From contig CACZAK010000047.1 of the NCBI GenBank assembly GCA_902779075.1, positions 1-24,074 on the forward strand: DNA of 24,074 nt, read 5' to 3'. Within the stretch, counting starts at the first letter, position 1. Each line of letters begins with the position of its first letter. The position numbers were made by a program, and so were the translations under genes. Below the pieces are notes generated by a model that ran no database searches, had not been told where the DNA came from, and saw nothing but the letters and a program-made list of their open reading frames with translations. Of the stretch, positions 15,122 to 22,024 are shown piece by piece. The stretch is from an uncultured bacterium. GTDB lineage: Bacteria > Verrucomicrobiota > Kiritimatiellia > RFP12 > UBA1067.

Positions 15122-16741
15122 ATGATTTCCGCTGTCTTCGCCATCCTTTTCGGCGTTTCGCTGCTGCCCGGGCGCAAGCCGCTCTGCCTGCGCTTCGCCG
15201 AGCGGATTTCGGACGGCATCATGCCGGAAGGCGCGGAGACATACTGCCGCAAACTCACGTGGGTGTGGTTCGCAGTGCTGCTGGCAAATGCGGCGGCCTC
15301 TGTCGCCTTGGTCGCGTTTTTCGGCGGGCACACGGGACGCATGCCCCTACCAGGCATGATCGCGGCGTGCGCGCTTTCCTTTGCCGTGGTTGGTGGCACG
15401 TTCGCCATAGAGGGGATTATCCGCGCGCGGCGGTTTTCGGTGACGTTCCACACTTCTGGATCCACAGCCAAGCCGAAGACTATCGTGAAAACGTTCGCGT
15501 CCCTCGCGAAGGAGGTGGCCTTCCACCGCGCACGCCTCGCGGACGTCCTTGCGCGCAAGCCCGTGTTCCTCTCCACGGTCGAACCCCACCACATGTACGG
15601 CATCCTCTGGCGCGTGCTGCTCCCGAAGGCGGCGGGCTGTACGGTCGATCCTGAGGTAATCCTCACGCCCGAGTCGCTGCTGGAGAAGATGCGCTCCGCC
15701 GAGAGCGTATTTCTCGTAACAACGCCAAGCTTCCTCGCGCGGTTCGTGGAGTACGCGGACCAGTACGACATTCCGCGCAACGTGGTGGAGCTTACCACCT
15801 CCGGCGCGCTTCTGACGGCGGACGTCGCAGCCGCCGCACGTCGGATATTCGGCCGCGCGCCGCTTGAAATCTTCGGTAGCACGGAGACGGGCGGCGTGGC
15901 GGATCGCAGACAGGAGACGGGCAATGAGCTGTGGACGGTGTTCGATCCGGTGAAGGCATGGGCGGACGCGGAAGGACGGCTTGTGGTGTCCTCGCCCTTT
16001 TCGTGCCGACGGCGTTTTACCTTGGGCGACGGCGTGGTTTTTGAAACGGATCGTCGCTTCAGACTCTGCGGGCGCATGGATCGGATGGTTAAGATCGCGG
16101 AACAGCGCGTGTCGCTGCCTGAGATGGAGGCGACGATGTGCCTTATCCCCGAGGTGGCAGAGGCGGCGCTTGGCGTGGTGGAAGGCCCGTACGGCCCGTC
16201 TCTCGGTGCGGTCGTCGTGCCGCGAAAGGGGTGGATGGACCTCAAGACTCTCGGAAAGCATGCATGTGCCCGCGCCCTGCGTGCGAAGTGCCAGCAGTTT
16301 TTCCCGAGGGGGGCCGTCCCGCGCAAGTACCGTTTCGTCCATGCGCTTCCACGCAACGCGCAGGGGAAGGTCCAGGCATCCGCCATCCAGGAAATCCTAT
16401 CCTCCCAGATGGCAGAGCCGTTCGTGGAAAACGAGGTACGTACGGCGGCCACGTATGCGGCTGACTTCACGTTTGATGGCGACTCGGCCTACTTCAAGGG
16501 GCATTTTATCAATTATCCGGTATTGCCTGGCGTGATTCTGCTCGGCATGGCACATCACTTCGCCGAATCGTTCGTCGGGCGCGCGCGGGCACTGCGTACG
16601 GTCAAGAAAATGAAGTTCTCGCATGTACTGCGTCCGGGCGAGACGGTGCATTTCACGCTGACGAAGAAAACGGACGACGAGTTCACCTACGAATACCGAA
16701 AGGGGAATGTGCAATGCGCAAGCGGCGAGTTGTGCTTCTAG
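15122..16741 (+). CDS. Fusion: COG4648-like membrane segment, acyl-ACP-synthetase-like AMP ligase, hotdog dehydratase
   Basis: A 539-residue protein joining three activities that are separate genes in classical aryl polyene clusters. Residues 1-105 match the C-terminal half of COG4648 membrane proteins (FGVSLLPGRKPLCLRFAERI, YCRKLTWVWF, two to three hydrophobic helices). Residues 108-428 are an ANL-superfamily AMP ligase: phosphate loop TSGSTAKPK (111-119), FGSTETGG (251-258), GRMDRMVKIAEQRVSL (317-332), and the C-terminal lysine K416 in RNAQGKVQAS. Residues 440-539 are a FabZ-type hotdog domain with the H461 motif GHFINYPVLPGV. The ligase phosphate loop follows the membrane segment almost at once, so the usual N-terminal part of the ligase is missing or very short. 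It probably activates a carboxylic acid and loads an ACP; the hotdog domain would dehydrate 3-hydroxyacyl-ACP. The next gene overlaps its 3' end by 28 bases. Confidence 0.9.
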   Translation: MISAVFAILFGVSLLPGRKPLCLRFAERISDGIMPEGAETYCRKLTWVWFAVLLANAAASVALVAFFGGHTGRMPLPGMIAACALSFAVVGGTFAIEGIIRARRFSVTFHTSGSTAKPKTIVKTFASLAKEVAFHRARLADVLARKPVFLSTVEPHHMYGILWRVLLPKAAGCTVDPEVILTPESLLEKMRSAESVFLVTTPSFLARFVEYADQYDIPRNVVELTTSGALLTADVAAAARRIFGRAPLEIFGSTETGGVADRRQETGNELWTVFDPVKAWADAEGRLVVSSPFSCRRRFTLGDGVVFETDRRFRLCGRMDRMVKIAEQRVSLPEMEATMCLIPEVAEAALGVVEGPYGPSLGAVVVPRKGWMDLKTLGKHACARALRAKCQQFFPRGAVPRKYRFVHALPRNAQGKVQASAIQEILSSQMAEPFVENEVRTAATYAADFTFDGDSAYFKGHFINYPVLPGVILLGMAHHFAESFVGRARALRTVKKMKFSHVLRPGETVHFTLTKKTDDEFTYEYRKGNVQCASGELCF

Positions 16742-17172
16742 CCGTGTTGGCTGCTTTTTGCGGAACGGCGGCGAGCGAAACGGTTGCCGTTACGTCCGGC
16801 TCAGATGCGGCCTTGCCGGAAACCGCGTCCGGCACGTTCATCCAGCGCAAAACGCTGGCGGACGTTGAAGTGACGATCACGTCCACCGGCACGTTCCGGT
16901 TCGAGAAGGGACGTCTCTTCGAGTGGTGTACCTTGAAGCCGCTTCCCTCCACGTTCACCGCCACGCCCACGAACTACGCGATTACCGTGAACGGCAAGAC
17001 CACCACGCGCAAACTCAAAAGCAACGTGGACGAAATCGCGAAGGTGTTTGAGATCAAGGAAGTGAAGGAATTCGTGAAGGGTGTGAAGAGCGAGCCGCAG
17101 GTCGGATTCCCAAACAAGGTGACGGTCGAGTTCAAGAACGGTGACCGCCTAGACATCGAGATGAAGCGGTGA
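16714..17172 (+). CDS. LolA-like periplasmic carrier of the aryl-polyene-like locus
   Basis: A 152-residue protein with a signal peptide (basic MRKRR, hydrophobic VVLLAVLAAF, cleavage near AAS/E21). The mature part has the LolA/LolB-type opening GTFIQRKTLADVEVTITSTGTFRFEKGRLFEW, followed by alternating strands and a C-terminal K-rich strand. LolA-fold proteins carry hydrophobic molecules across the periplasm on an open beta-barrel surface, and one is a standard member of aryl polyene clusters. The ATG lies inside the end of the fusion gene, with an AAAGGGG RBS upstream. Its stop overlaps the exporter GTG. Weak sequence conservation makes the family call moderate; context strengthens it. Confidence 0.82.
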   Translation: MRKRRVVLLAVLAAFCGTAASETVAVTSGSDAALPETASGTFIQRKTLADVEVTITSTGTFRFEKGRLFEWCTLKPLPSTFTATPTNYAITVNGKTTTRKLKSNVDEIAKVFEIKEVKEFVKGVKSEPQVGFPNKVTVEFKNGDRLDIEMKR

Positions 17173-19322
17173 AGACGGCGCGCATAGTCCTTGCGGTTCT
17201 CATCGCGCTTGCGGGGGCCGTGCTCGCAAGGCGCGTGTGCGAGGGATTGCGCGTCGAGACGGACGTTCTTGCGCTTGTCGAGATGGAGCACAGCGGTTCA
17301 CTGATGGAACTCGCGGCCGGACGCGCAAGACAGGGACAGCTGCTTCTCGAAGGCGGCGACGAGGAACAGCTCATAAAAGTGGCAAATGTACTATCCGAGC
17401 AATTCAAACTCAACCCCGCAGTCGATTTTCAGAAGACGCTGCGCTATCTCGCCCCGCGCACACGCGGACTGGTCTCCGCCGAAACGCGCGAACTGCTCCG
17501 CGCGGGCAAGTTCAAGGAAGTTGCCAACGCCTCCGTCGCGCGTCTTTTCGGCCCTGTACCGCCATTTTTTTCAGTTAAGGACGATCCGTTTCTGCTCGCC
17601 ACGGACTATGCGATGTCCATGCAGTCGAACCTCGCCCCCGGCTGGTCTCTCAAGGACGGATATCCCGTCTGCGAGCGCGGCGACCGACACTTCCTCCTGA
17701 TGCAGTGCGGCGACCTCTCGCTTGAAAAGGCGGAGGAGATCATGCAAGGCGCGGAACGCGTCTATGGCTCCTTCGCCGCCGGCGTCGCGAAGATATGGTG
17801 CTGCGGGCCGGTGTTCCACACGGCGCGTTCCACATCCCGCGCGAAACGTGAAATCAACGTCCTTTCCGTGATATCGGTCGTTCTGGTGGCTCTGCTCGGA
17901 TGGATGCTCTTCCGTTCGTGGCGGTTCGTGCCGCAGTTGCTCGCCACGGTGGGCGTGGCGTTTTTCGTGGCCACGGGGGCGCTTTTCGCGGTATTCCCGC
18001 GTCCGCACGTGATCACGTTCGTCTTCGGCGTGACGCTCATCGGGCTTGCCGTGGACTATGTGTACCATTCACGTTCCGCTGGCGGGGCGGGGAAGGTGCT
18101 CAAGCCGCTCACGCAGTCTCTTGCCACGTCGCTCGTCTGCTTCGCGCCGCTACTTTTCGCGAATATTTCTGCTATGCGCCAGATGGCGCTCTTCACGATG
18201 GCGGGTCTTGCGGGGGCGTATCTGTGCGCGCTCGCGTGGCGGTCGAGACATGCGAAACCATGTACATGCATTGGTGAGATACATGGAGACGAACAACTCG
18301 GTAAACGAGCCAAAGGCCTTTTGCAGGTAATCGTCAGTGTTCTGGTACTTGTGGCTATGTGCGGGATATGTCGTGTTAAGGTCTCGTTCGAACCATCGGC
18401 GTTCTATAGCCCTGGCAAGTTCCTTGCGGAAGGGGAGAAGCGGCTCTTCGAGTTGAATCCGATGGGCGGCGGAAAGTTTGCGTACATCAAGGGAAAGACG
18501 TTGCAGGAGTCACTCGAAATCGAGGAGGCCGTGGGGTTGAGGGGACTTTCCGCTGTGATTCCGTCGCTGAGGCGTCAGTGCGAGAACGCAGCGTTAGTTG
18601 AAAAGCTTAAAGAAAACGAGGGAAAGGCTTACACGGAGCTTACTGGGTTAAAGATGCCGTTGGAGGACAAGAGAGGTTTTCTGGACGCAGCTAACGTGGA
18701 GGACGAATCTCTGAAGAAGATCGTGCGTACGTTTTCGCCCCGTGGCGACGAGATCGTGATGCCGTGTCCCGAAGGGTTCACGAGCTCCGATCCGCGCGTG
18801 GTGGTGCTTGATCCGCGTCAGACGGCGAAGGGAATGTTCGCACGGCTCTTCATTTCGGCGGGAAAGCTTTTTTACATTTCGCTTGCGGCGCTTGCGGTGC
18901 TTCTCATTGTATTTTTCCGCAAAAAGTTCTTCGATTACATGAGCGGCGTCGGTGGTGCGGTCCTCTGCACGATGGGGATGTTGGGCTGGCTGGGGATTCC
19001 GCTTACGTGCTTCACGCTCCTCTGCTTCTTCGTGATGGCGGGGTTAGGGCTCGACTACGTAATCTTCCACCGTTCCAAGTCCGTGCCGGAGACGCAGCGT
19101 ACGGTTCTTTATTCATTCCTTTCTTCGCTTGCGGGTTTTGGAATGCTTGCGTTTACGGAGTTTCCGGTCACGCGCGGAATGGGGGTGACGCTCGCGTTCG
19201 GTCTGTTTTTCGCATATTTATACTCATTCGACGAGTTTTTCCGTCGTCGGCGTGTAACTTCTTTTCCCGAAGCGGGTAAACAGGGTAGAACCAACAACTC
19301 AAATGCAGCCAGAGGAGAATAG
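17169..19322 (+). CDS. MMPL/RND-superfamily exporter of the aryl-polyene-like locus
   Basis: A 717-residue inner-membrane exporter with the internal twofold layout of MMPL proteins: one N-terminal helix (6-20), a large periplasmic loop (25-228), a bundle of about five helices (230-355), another single helix (383-400), a second loop (403-560) and a second bundle (563-690). The charged transmembrane motifs GLAVDYVYH (292-300) and GLGLDYVIFH (625-634) occupy equivalent positions and match the proton-relay aspartates of this superfamily. It starts at a GTG overlapping the stop of the LolA-like gene (GTGA). In aryl polyene clusters the homologous exporter moves the lipid-like product towards the outer membrane with the LolA-like protein. 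The last 20 or so residues are a polar tail that also carries the RBS of the next ORF. Confidence 0.9.
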   Translation: MKTARIVLAVLIALAGAVLARRVCEGLRVETDVLALVEMEHSGSLMELAAGRARQGQLLLEGGDEEQLIKVANVLSEQFKLNPAVDFQKTLRYLAPRTRGLVSAETRELLRAGKFKEVANASVARLFGPVPPFFSVKDDPFLLATDYAMSMQSNLAPGWSLKDGYPVCERGDRHFLLMQCGDLSLEKAEEIMQGAERVYGSFAAGVAKIWCCGPVFHTARSTSRAKREINVLSVISVVLVALLGWMLFRSWRFVPQLLATVGVAFFVATGALFAVFPRPHVITFVFGVTLIGLAVDYVYHSRSAGGAGKVLKPLTQSLATSLVCFAPLLFANISAMRQMALFTMAGLAGAYLCALAWRSRHAKPCTCIGEIHGDEQLGKRAKGLLQVIVSVLVLVAMCGICRVKVSFEPSAFYSPGKFLAEGEKRLFELNPMGGGKFAYIKGKTLQESLEIEEAVGLRGLSAVIPSLRRQCENAALVEKLKENEGKAYTELTGLKMPLEDKRGFLDAANVEDESLKKIVRTFSPRGDEIVMPCPEGFTSSDPRVVVLDPRQTAKGMFARLFISAGKLFYISLAALAVLLIVFFRKKFFDYMSGVGGAVLCTMGMLGWLGIPLTCFTLLCFFVMAGLGLDYVIFHRSKSVPETQRTVLYSFLSSLAGFGMLAFTEFPVTRGMGVTLAFGLFFAYLYSFDEFFRRRRVTSFPEAGKQGRTNNSNAARGE

Positions 19323-19324
19323 AA

Positions 19325-19492
19325 ATGGGTCGATCAGTAATCACAGGAGTGGGGAACAATAACATCCCCCAGCCGATCGTCAACAGCGTGCATGAACGCG
19401 AAGAGCAACTACGTGGATCGACGAACTTCATCATCCGCGACATGCACAATACGATCACGATCGCCGGCAACCACACGGACTGGTTCAAATAA
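19325..19492 (+). CDS. Small ORF, 55 residues, translationally linked to the exporter
   Basis: An ATG two bases after the exporter stop, with GAGGAG at 19312-19317 seven bases upstream, opens a 55-codon frame ending with TAA at 19490. Third positions are mostly G or C in the body of the ORF, like neighbouring genes. The product begins MGRSVITGVGNNNIPQPIVN and ends NTITIAGNHTDWFK. It is polar and Asn-rich, without a signal peptide, membrane helix or cysteine. No family is recognised. It could be an accessory factor of the export locus, or the first gene of a pair with the HTH-like protein that follows 105 bases later. Confidence 0.6.
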   Translation: MGRSVITGVGNNNIPQPIVNSVHEREEQLRGSTNFIIRDMHNTITIAGNHTDWFK

Positions 19493-19597
19493 CGGGAAGC
19501 GGCGGATCGTACTAGACTGGAAAGTTCCATGGCGTGACTCGCCTCTTAAAACGGAGATACTTCGTTGCGGATGTTTGTGGCGATGAAAGGAGTTCAG

Positions 19598-20158
19598 ATG
19601 TCAGAGTTTTATCCATTGCCGCCTGATGTGCGGCGTCGAATTGAAAAATGGCTCAAGGGGCATCTGGAAGAGACTACGGACGCGGATGACATCCCCTGCG
19701 TAGTTACGCACGATGGCGGAGAACCCGATGCTCGCACTTTCGCGAGGTTCCCGCCATGCGGCCTTTCCCCAACGGCGTCCGCGAAGCTGGCGGCGTCGAT
19801 CAGCGCGATGGTTGAAGAACCGTTTGCGAACGAGCTGAACCGCTGGCTGGAACGCAAGGGGGTGGATCCGGTTTCGGTCTATAAGGGCGCGGGCGTGACA
19901 AAGCAGGTGTGGGCGAAGCTCCGTAGCGTCAGCGAAAGGCGCAAGCCGAGCAAGGATACCGCGCTGGCACTTGCGGTCGGTTTCAAGATGACGCCCACTG
20001 AGGCCGACGAGTTTCTGGCGAACGCGGGTTACGCATTTTCGCCTGCCTCACGCCGCGACGCAATCGTACGCTTCTACCTTGCGCATTCCGACTGGGACAT
20101 TCTCGGTATCAACGCGGCGTTGTTCGACTTCGGCGAAAGGCCGTTGGGCGAGAGATAG
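19598..20158 (+). CDS. Protein with the HTH-like domain commonly fused to macro domains
   Basis: A 186-residue soluble protein. Residues 75-186 resemble an all-helical, HTH-type domain that I know as the C-terminal partner of macro (ADP-ribose-binding) domains in many gut bacteria. Key segments are VYKGAGVTKQVWAKLRS, RKPSKDTALALAVGFKMT, EADEFLANAGYAFSPASR and DILGINAALFDFGERPLG. Here no macro domain precedes it; the first 70 residues are an unrecognised region. ATG 19598 is chosen because AAAGGAG at 19586-19592 is five bases upstream; ATG 19583 would overlap that RBS. The domain may bind DNA or RNA, or mediate protein contacts. Its role here is unknown, but it could regulate the adjacent promoter near 20226. 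Confidence 0.75.
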   Translation: MSEFYPLPPDVRRRIEKWLKGHLEETTDADDIPCVVTHDGGEPDARTFARFPPCGLSPTASAKLAASISAMVEEPFANELNRWLERKGVDPVSVYKGAGVTKQVWAKLRSVSERRKPSKDTALALAVGFKMTPTEADEFLANAGYAFSPASRRDAIVRFYLAHSDWDILGINAALFDFGERPLGER

Positions 20159-20181
20159 CGAAAAGAGTATATCGGATTGCG

Positions 20182-20250
20182 GCAAAAGTCGCCTTGGCGG
20201 CTACCTTTTGCGAGGGTGTTGGTGTTATACTTCACGCCATCAACAACCCT
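20182..20250 (+). promoter_or_regulatory. Promoter-like region with inverted repeats before the SEDS-like gene
   Basis: GCAAAAG at 20182-20188 and CTTTTGC at 20205-20211 form a stem after the HTH-like gene, possibly a weak terminator. AGGGTGTTG at 20213-20221 and CAACAACCCT at 20241-20250 form an imperfect inverted repeat that brackets a TATACT box at 20226-20231. A palindrome placed around a -10 box is a typical operator arrangement. No clear -35 is seen, as expected if an activator is needed or the repeat is the real regulatory site. Confidence 0.4.
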
Positions 20251-20264
20251 CAACAAAGGAATGC

Positions 20265-21272
20265 ATGAAAACCAAGTTATGCGCGTCTTCTTCATTTGTG
20301 CCTCTGGTGGTGCTGCTCGGGGCGGTTGCCGGATTGGCAGTCATGGGGCTGGTGTTCTGCTGGCTCTGCCCGGACATGTCGCATGATGTCGGAGGTTCCG
20401 CCTCGCGATGGTATTTCAAGCGTCAGGTCGTTTGGAATATCGTTGGCATAGCGGCGTTTTACGCGGCGGCTGTTATCGGATGGAAGCGTTGGCTCAAGGC
20501 AGCGCCTTTCCTGTTCGAAGGTTGGGTTGCACTTTGGTTTGCCGCGCACATGCGGCAGCTCGATGGCGGGGCATCCACAACTGTGCCGATAGGGTCGATT
20601 TCATTGGATGTCTGGGCTCTTTTCCCTGTCGCACTTGCCCTGTTGGCGGCTTGGCTTCGCGAACGATATGAGATTCGGACAAGGCGAATCCTATTCATCG
20701 TCGGTGTCGCGGCCGTTACCGTAACCGCATGTGATCTCATCACGGACGAAAGCCGAATGAATCGCATCGCGGTGTTTTTCGCAGAAGAGAGCTCCCCGGC
20801 AATGTCTCCTTCGGCATGTGCGCGCAGTTTCGCCCAGAGCCAGGCATGCAAGGCTTTCACGCAGGCCAAATGGTTATCGTCTAGCGATGCGGAGATTTTA
20901 CGAAGCCTTCCAGGGCAAGCGACCTATTCGATGCCGGCATCGTCTGCCGTCATGTTCGGGAAGTGGTTTATATTCGTAGCAGGTGGATTTTTCGCTGTCA
21001 TCGCGTTCAGCCTCATTTGGCTCTGGCGCGTTACCAAGGACAGGGCAAAGCAGGCATTCGTCTTGGTTGCAGGGCTGGGAAATATCGTCCCCGTCGTGTT
21101 TGGAGTCTGCCAATGCCTTGGGATTGTGCCGATGTCGTACATGTGCGTACCGCTTGTGTCAAATTGTACAACGTCGGTTCTGGCGTCATGGCTCGGTGTC
21201 GGCATTCTCGCTTCAGCGTGTGTTGGCAGGGGCGAATTCGTCTGGTCACGAGCAGAGTACCTGTCGGAATAA
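20265..21272 (+). CDS. Degenerate SEDS (FtsW/RodA)-like membrane protein
   Basis: A 335-residue polytopic membrane protein with about eight hydrophobic helices. By eye it aligns along its length with FtsW: SASRWYFKRQVVWNIVG (46-61) with the DPFFFAKR region, GGASTTVPIGSISL with KGASRWIDLGLLRI, RMNRIAVFF (164-172) with RIRRVTAFW, LPGQAT (215-220) with LPEAHT, and MCVPLVSNCTTSVLASWLGVG with LTLPLISYGGSSLL. Several functional positions are changed: the QPxE motif reads DVWA, and the catalytic aspartate after LPEAHT aligns with Y221. About 45 residues around the QPDLGT helices are missing. If the match is right, this is a pseudo-glycosyltransferase that cannot polymerise glycan strands. ATG 20265 has AAAGGA four bases upstream. 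The remote homology is inferred; otherwise it is an unknown membrane protein. Confidence 0.55.
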   Translation: MKTKLCASSSFVPLVVLLGAVAGLAVMGLVFCWLCPDMSHDVGGSASRWYFKRQVVWNIVGIAAFYAAAVIGWKRWLKAAPFLFEGWVALWFAAHMRQLDGGASTTVPIGSISLDVWALFPVALALLAAWLRERYEIRTRRILFIVGVAAVTVTACDLITDESRMNRIAVFFAEESSPAMSPSACARSFAQSQACKAFTQAKWLSSSDAEILRSLPGQATYSMPASSAVMFGKWFIFVAGGFFAVIAFSLIWLWRVTKDRAKQAFVLVAGLGNIVPVVFGVCQCLGIVPMSYMCVPLVSNCTTSVLASWLGVGILASACVGRGEFVWSRAEYLSE

Positions 21273-21357
21273 TTGGTGTCGGTGACATGCATATCGAATT
21301 GTCTTACCGTGGCCGTGTGTTTGCGCCCGTGTGTTTGCGGAAATAATTTAGGAACAA

Positions 21358-21391
21358 TTGTCTAGTTCAAGGAACGAGAGTATGATATACT
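21358..21391 (+). promoter_or_regulatory. Promoter of the GTPase cassette
   Basis: TTGTCT at 21358-21363 and TATGAT at 21381-21386 are separated by 17 bases, a good sigma-70-type pair. The overlapping TATACT at 21386-21391 makes the combined sequence TATGATATACT, identical to that before the beta-helix gene. Transcription would begin within about 10 bases of the ATG at 21400, giving an almost leaderless mRNA. If instead AAGGA at 21369-21373 is an RBS, translation would start at ATG 21382 and the promoter would lie further upstream. Confidence 0.45.
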
Positions 21392-21399
21392 ACAAGCCA

Positions 21400-21624
21400 A
21401 TGGAAAACAATGCACAGCGGTACAAGAAGCCGTTCCGCGAATGGCTTCTGAATCTCTGCGGCTATGAAGTCTGGCCGCTGATGCACAACGACCCTCGCAT
21501 ACTGGGCCCGCAGCCGCGCATTCTGACGCGGCGGCAGTGGGTTGCCATGAAAGAAATGCAAAGGGGGAATCCCTGTGATTGTGAATCCTCAGTGGAAAGG
21601 AACGACTGTGAATCTGGTCAATAG
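21400..21624 (+). CDS. Small hypothetical protein, first gene of the GTPase cassette
   Basis: A 74-residue protein beginning MENNAQRYKKPFREWLLNLCGYEVW, with a basic, aromatic-rich first half and an acidic, cysteine-containing tail (CDCESS, CESG). There is no signal peptide. ATG 21382, which has AAGGA eight bases upstream, would add six residues (MIYYKP). The reading frame overlaps the following gene by about 50 bases at the longer start of that gene. I do not recognise a family. Its place before a coiled-coil protein and a dynamin-like GTPase suggests a small accessory subunit. Confidence 0.55.
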   Translation: MENNAQRYKKPFREWLLNLCGYEVWPLMHNDPRILGPQPRILTRRQWVAMKEMQRGNPCDCESSVERNDCESGQ

Positions 21625-22015
21625 GGTAAAGGCTCTCTGGCGTCTTTTGGAAACGGCAGACGCCATCGAACAGCTGAATAATGATTCCGCTTCGGCTCTG
21701 AGTCGGATTGAGGAAGTGTCGGCCAGACTTGATGCATTGACAAAGTACCAACAGGAACTAGAGGCGGAGGCGAAAGAATGCATGGGGAAGGTCCGTTATG
21801 AAATCGAGGATGTCCGGAAGGATGTGATCGGACTGAGGAAGGATTTTGCCGCTGTAGATGAAATGGCGCAAAAGAAGGTGCAGGATATTGCTGATAAGAT
21901 TACTGCTTTGGTGGCAGATGTGAGCAATCAGGTTAAAATTTGCCGCGAAGGCGCCAGCCAGCTTGAACCAGAGATAAAGCGACTCACGGATAAGGTTTTT
22001 GAATTGAACGGTTGA
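21575..22015 (+). CDS. Coiled-coil protein preceding the dynamin-like GTPase
   Basis: A 146-residue protein, almost entirely helical with heptad-like spacing from about residue 15 to the end (SALSRIEEVSARLDALTKYQ, VRYEIEDVRKDVIGLRKDF, KKVQDIADKITALVADVSNQ). It has no membrane helix or signal peptide. The start is uncertain: GTG 21575 follows AAGGGGG by seven bases, while GTG 21608 (starting VNLVNRVKALW) follows AAAGGA by six. Both are plausible. Its stop overlaps the RBS GAGGTGG of the GTPase gene, ten bases before that start, so the two proteins are made together and may form a complex. Confidence 0.7.
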   Translation: MIVNPQWKGTTVNLVNRVKALWRLLETADAIEQLNNDSASALSRIEEVSARLDALTKYQQELEAEAKECMGKVRYEIEDVRKDVIGLRKDFAAVDEMAQKKVQDIADKITALVADVSNQVKICREGASQLEPEIKRLTDKVFELNG

Positions 22016-22024
22016 GGTGGGTTC

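Noticed and set aside
14818..16470. A 550-codon open frame on the minus strand opposite the second ACP and the fusion gene
   Set aside because: Shadow of the plus-strand genes: Ser/Arg/Thr-rich, no motif, and the opposite strand encodes an intact ACP, AMP ligase and hotdog domain.
19392..19586. A 64-codon plus-strand frame overlapping the 55-residue ORF
   Set aside because: No RBS, Ser/Arg/Thr-rich product, and it is out of frame with the better-supported ORF at 19325.
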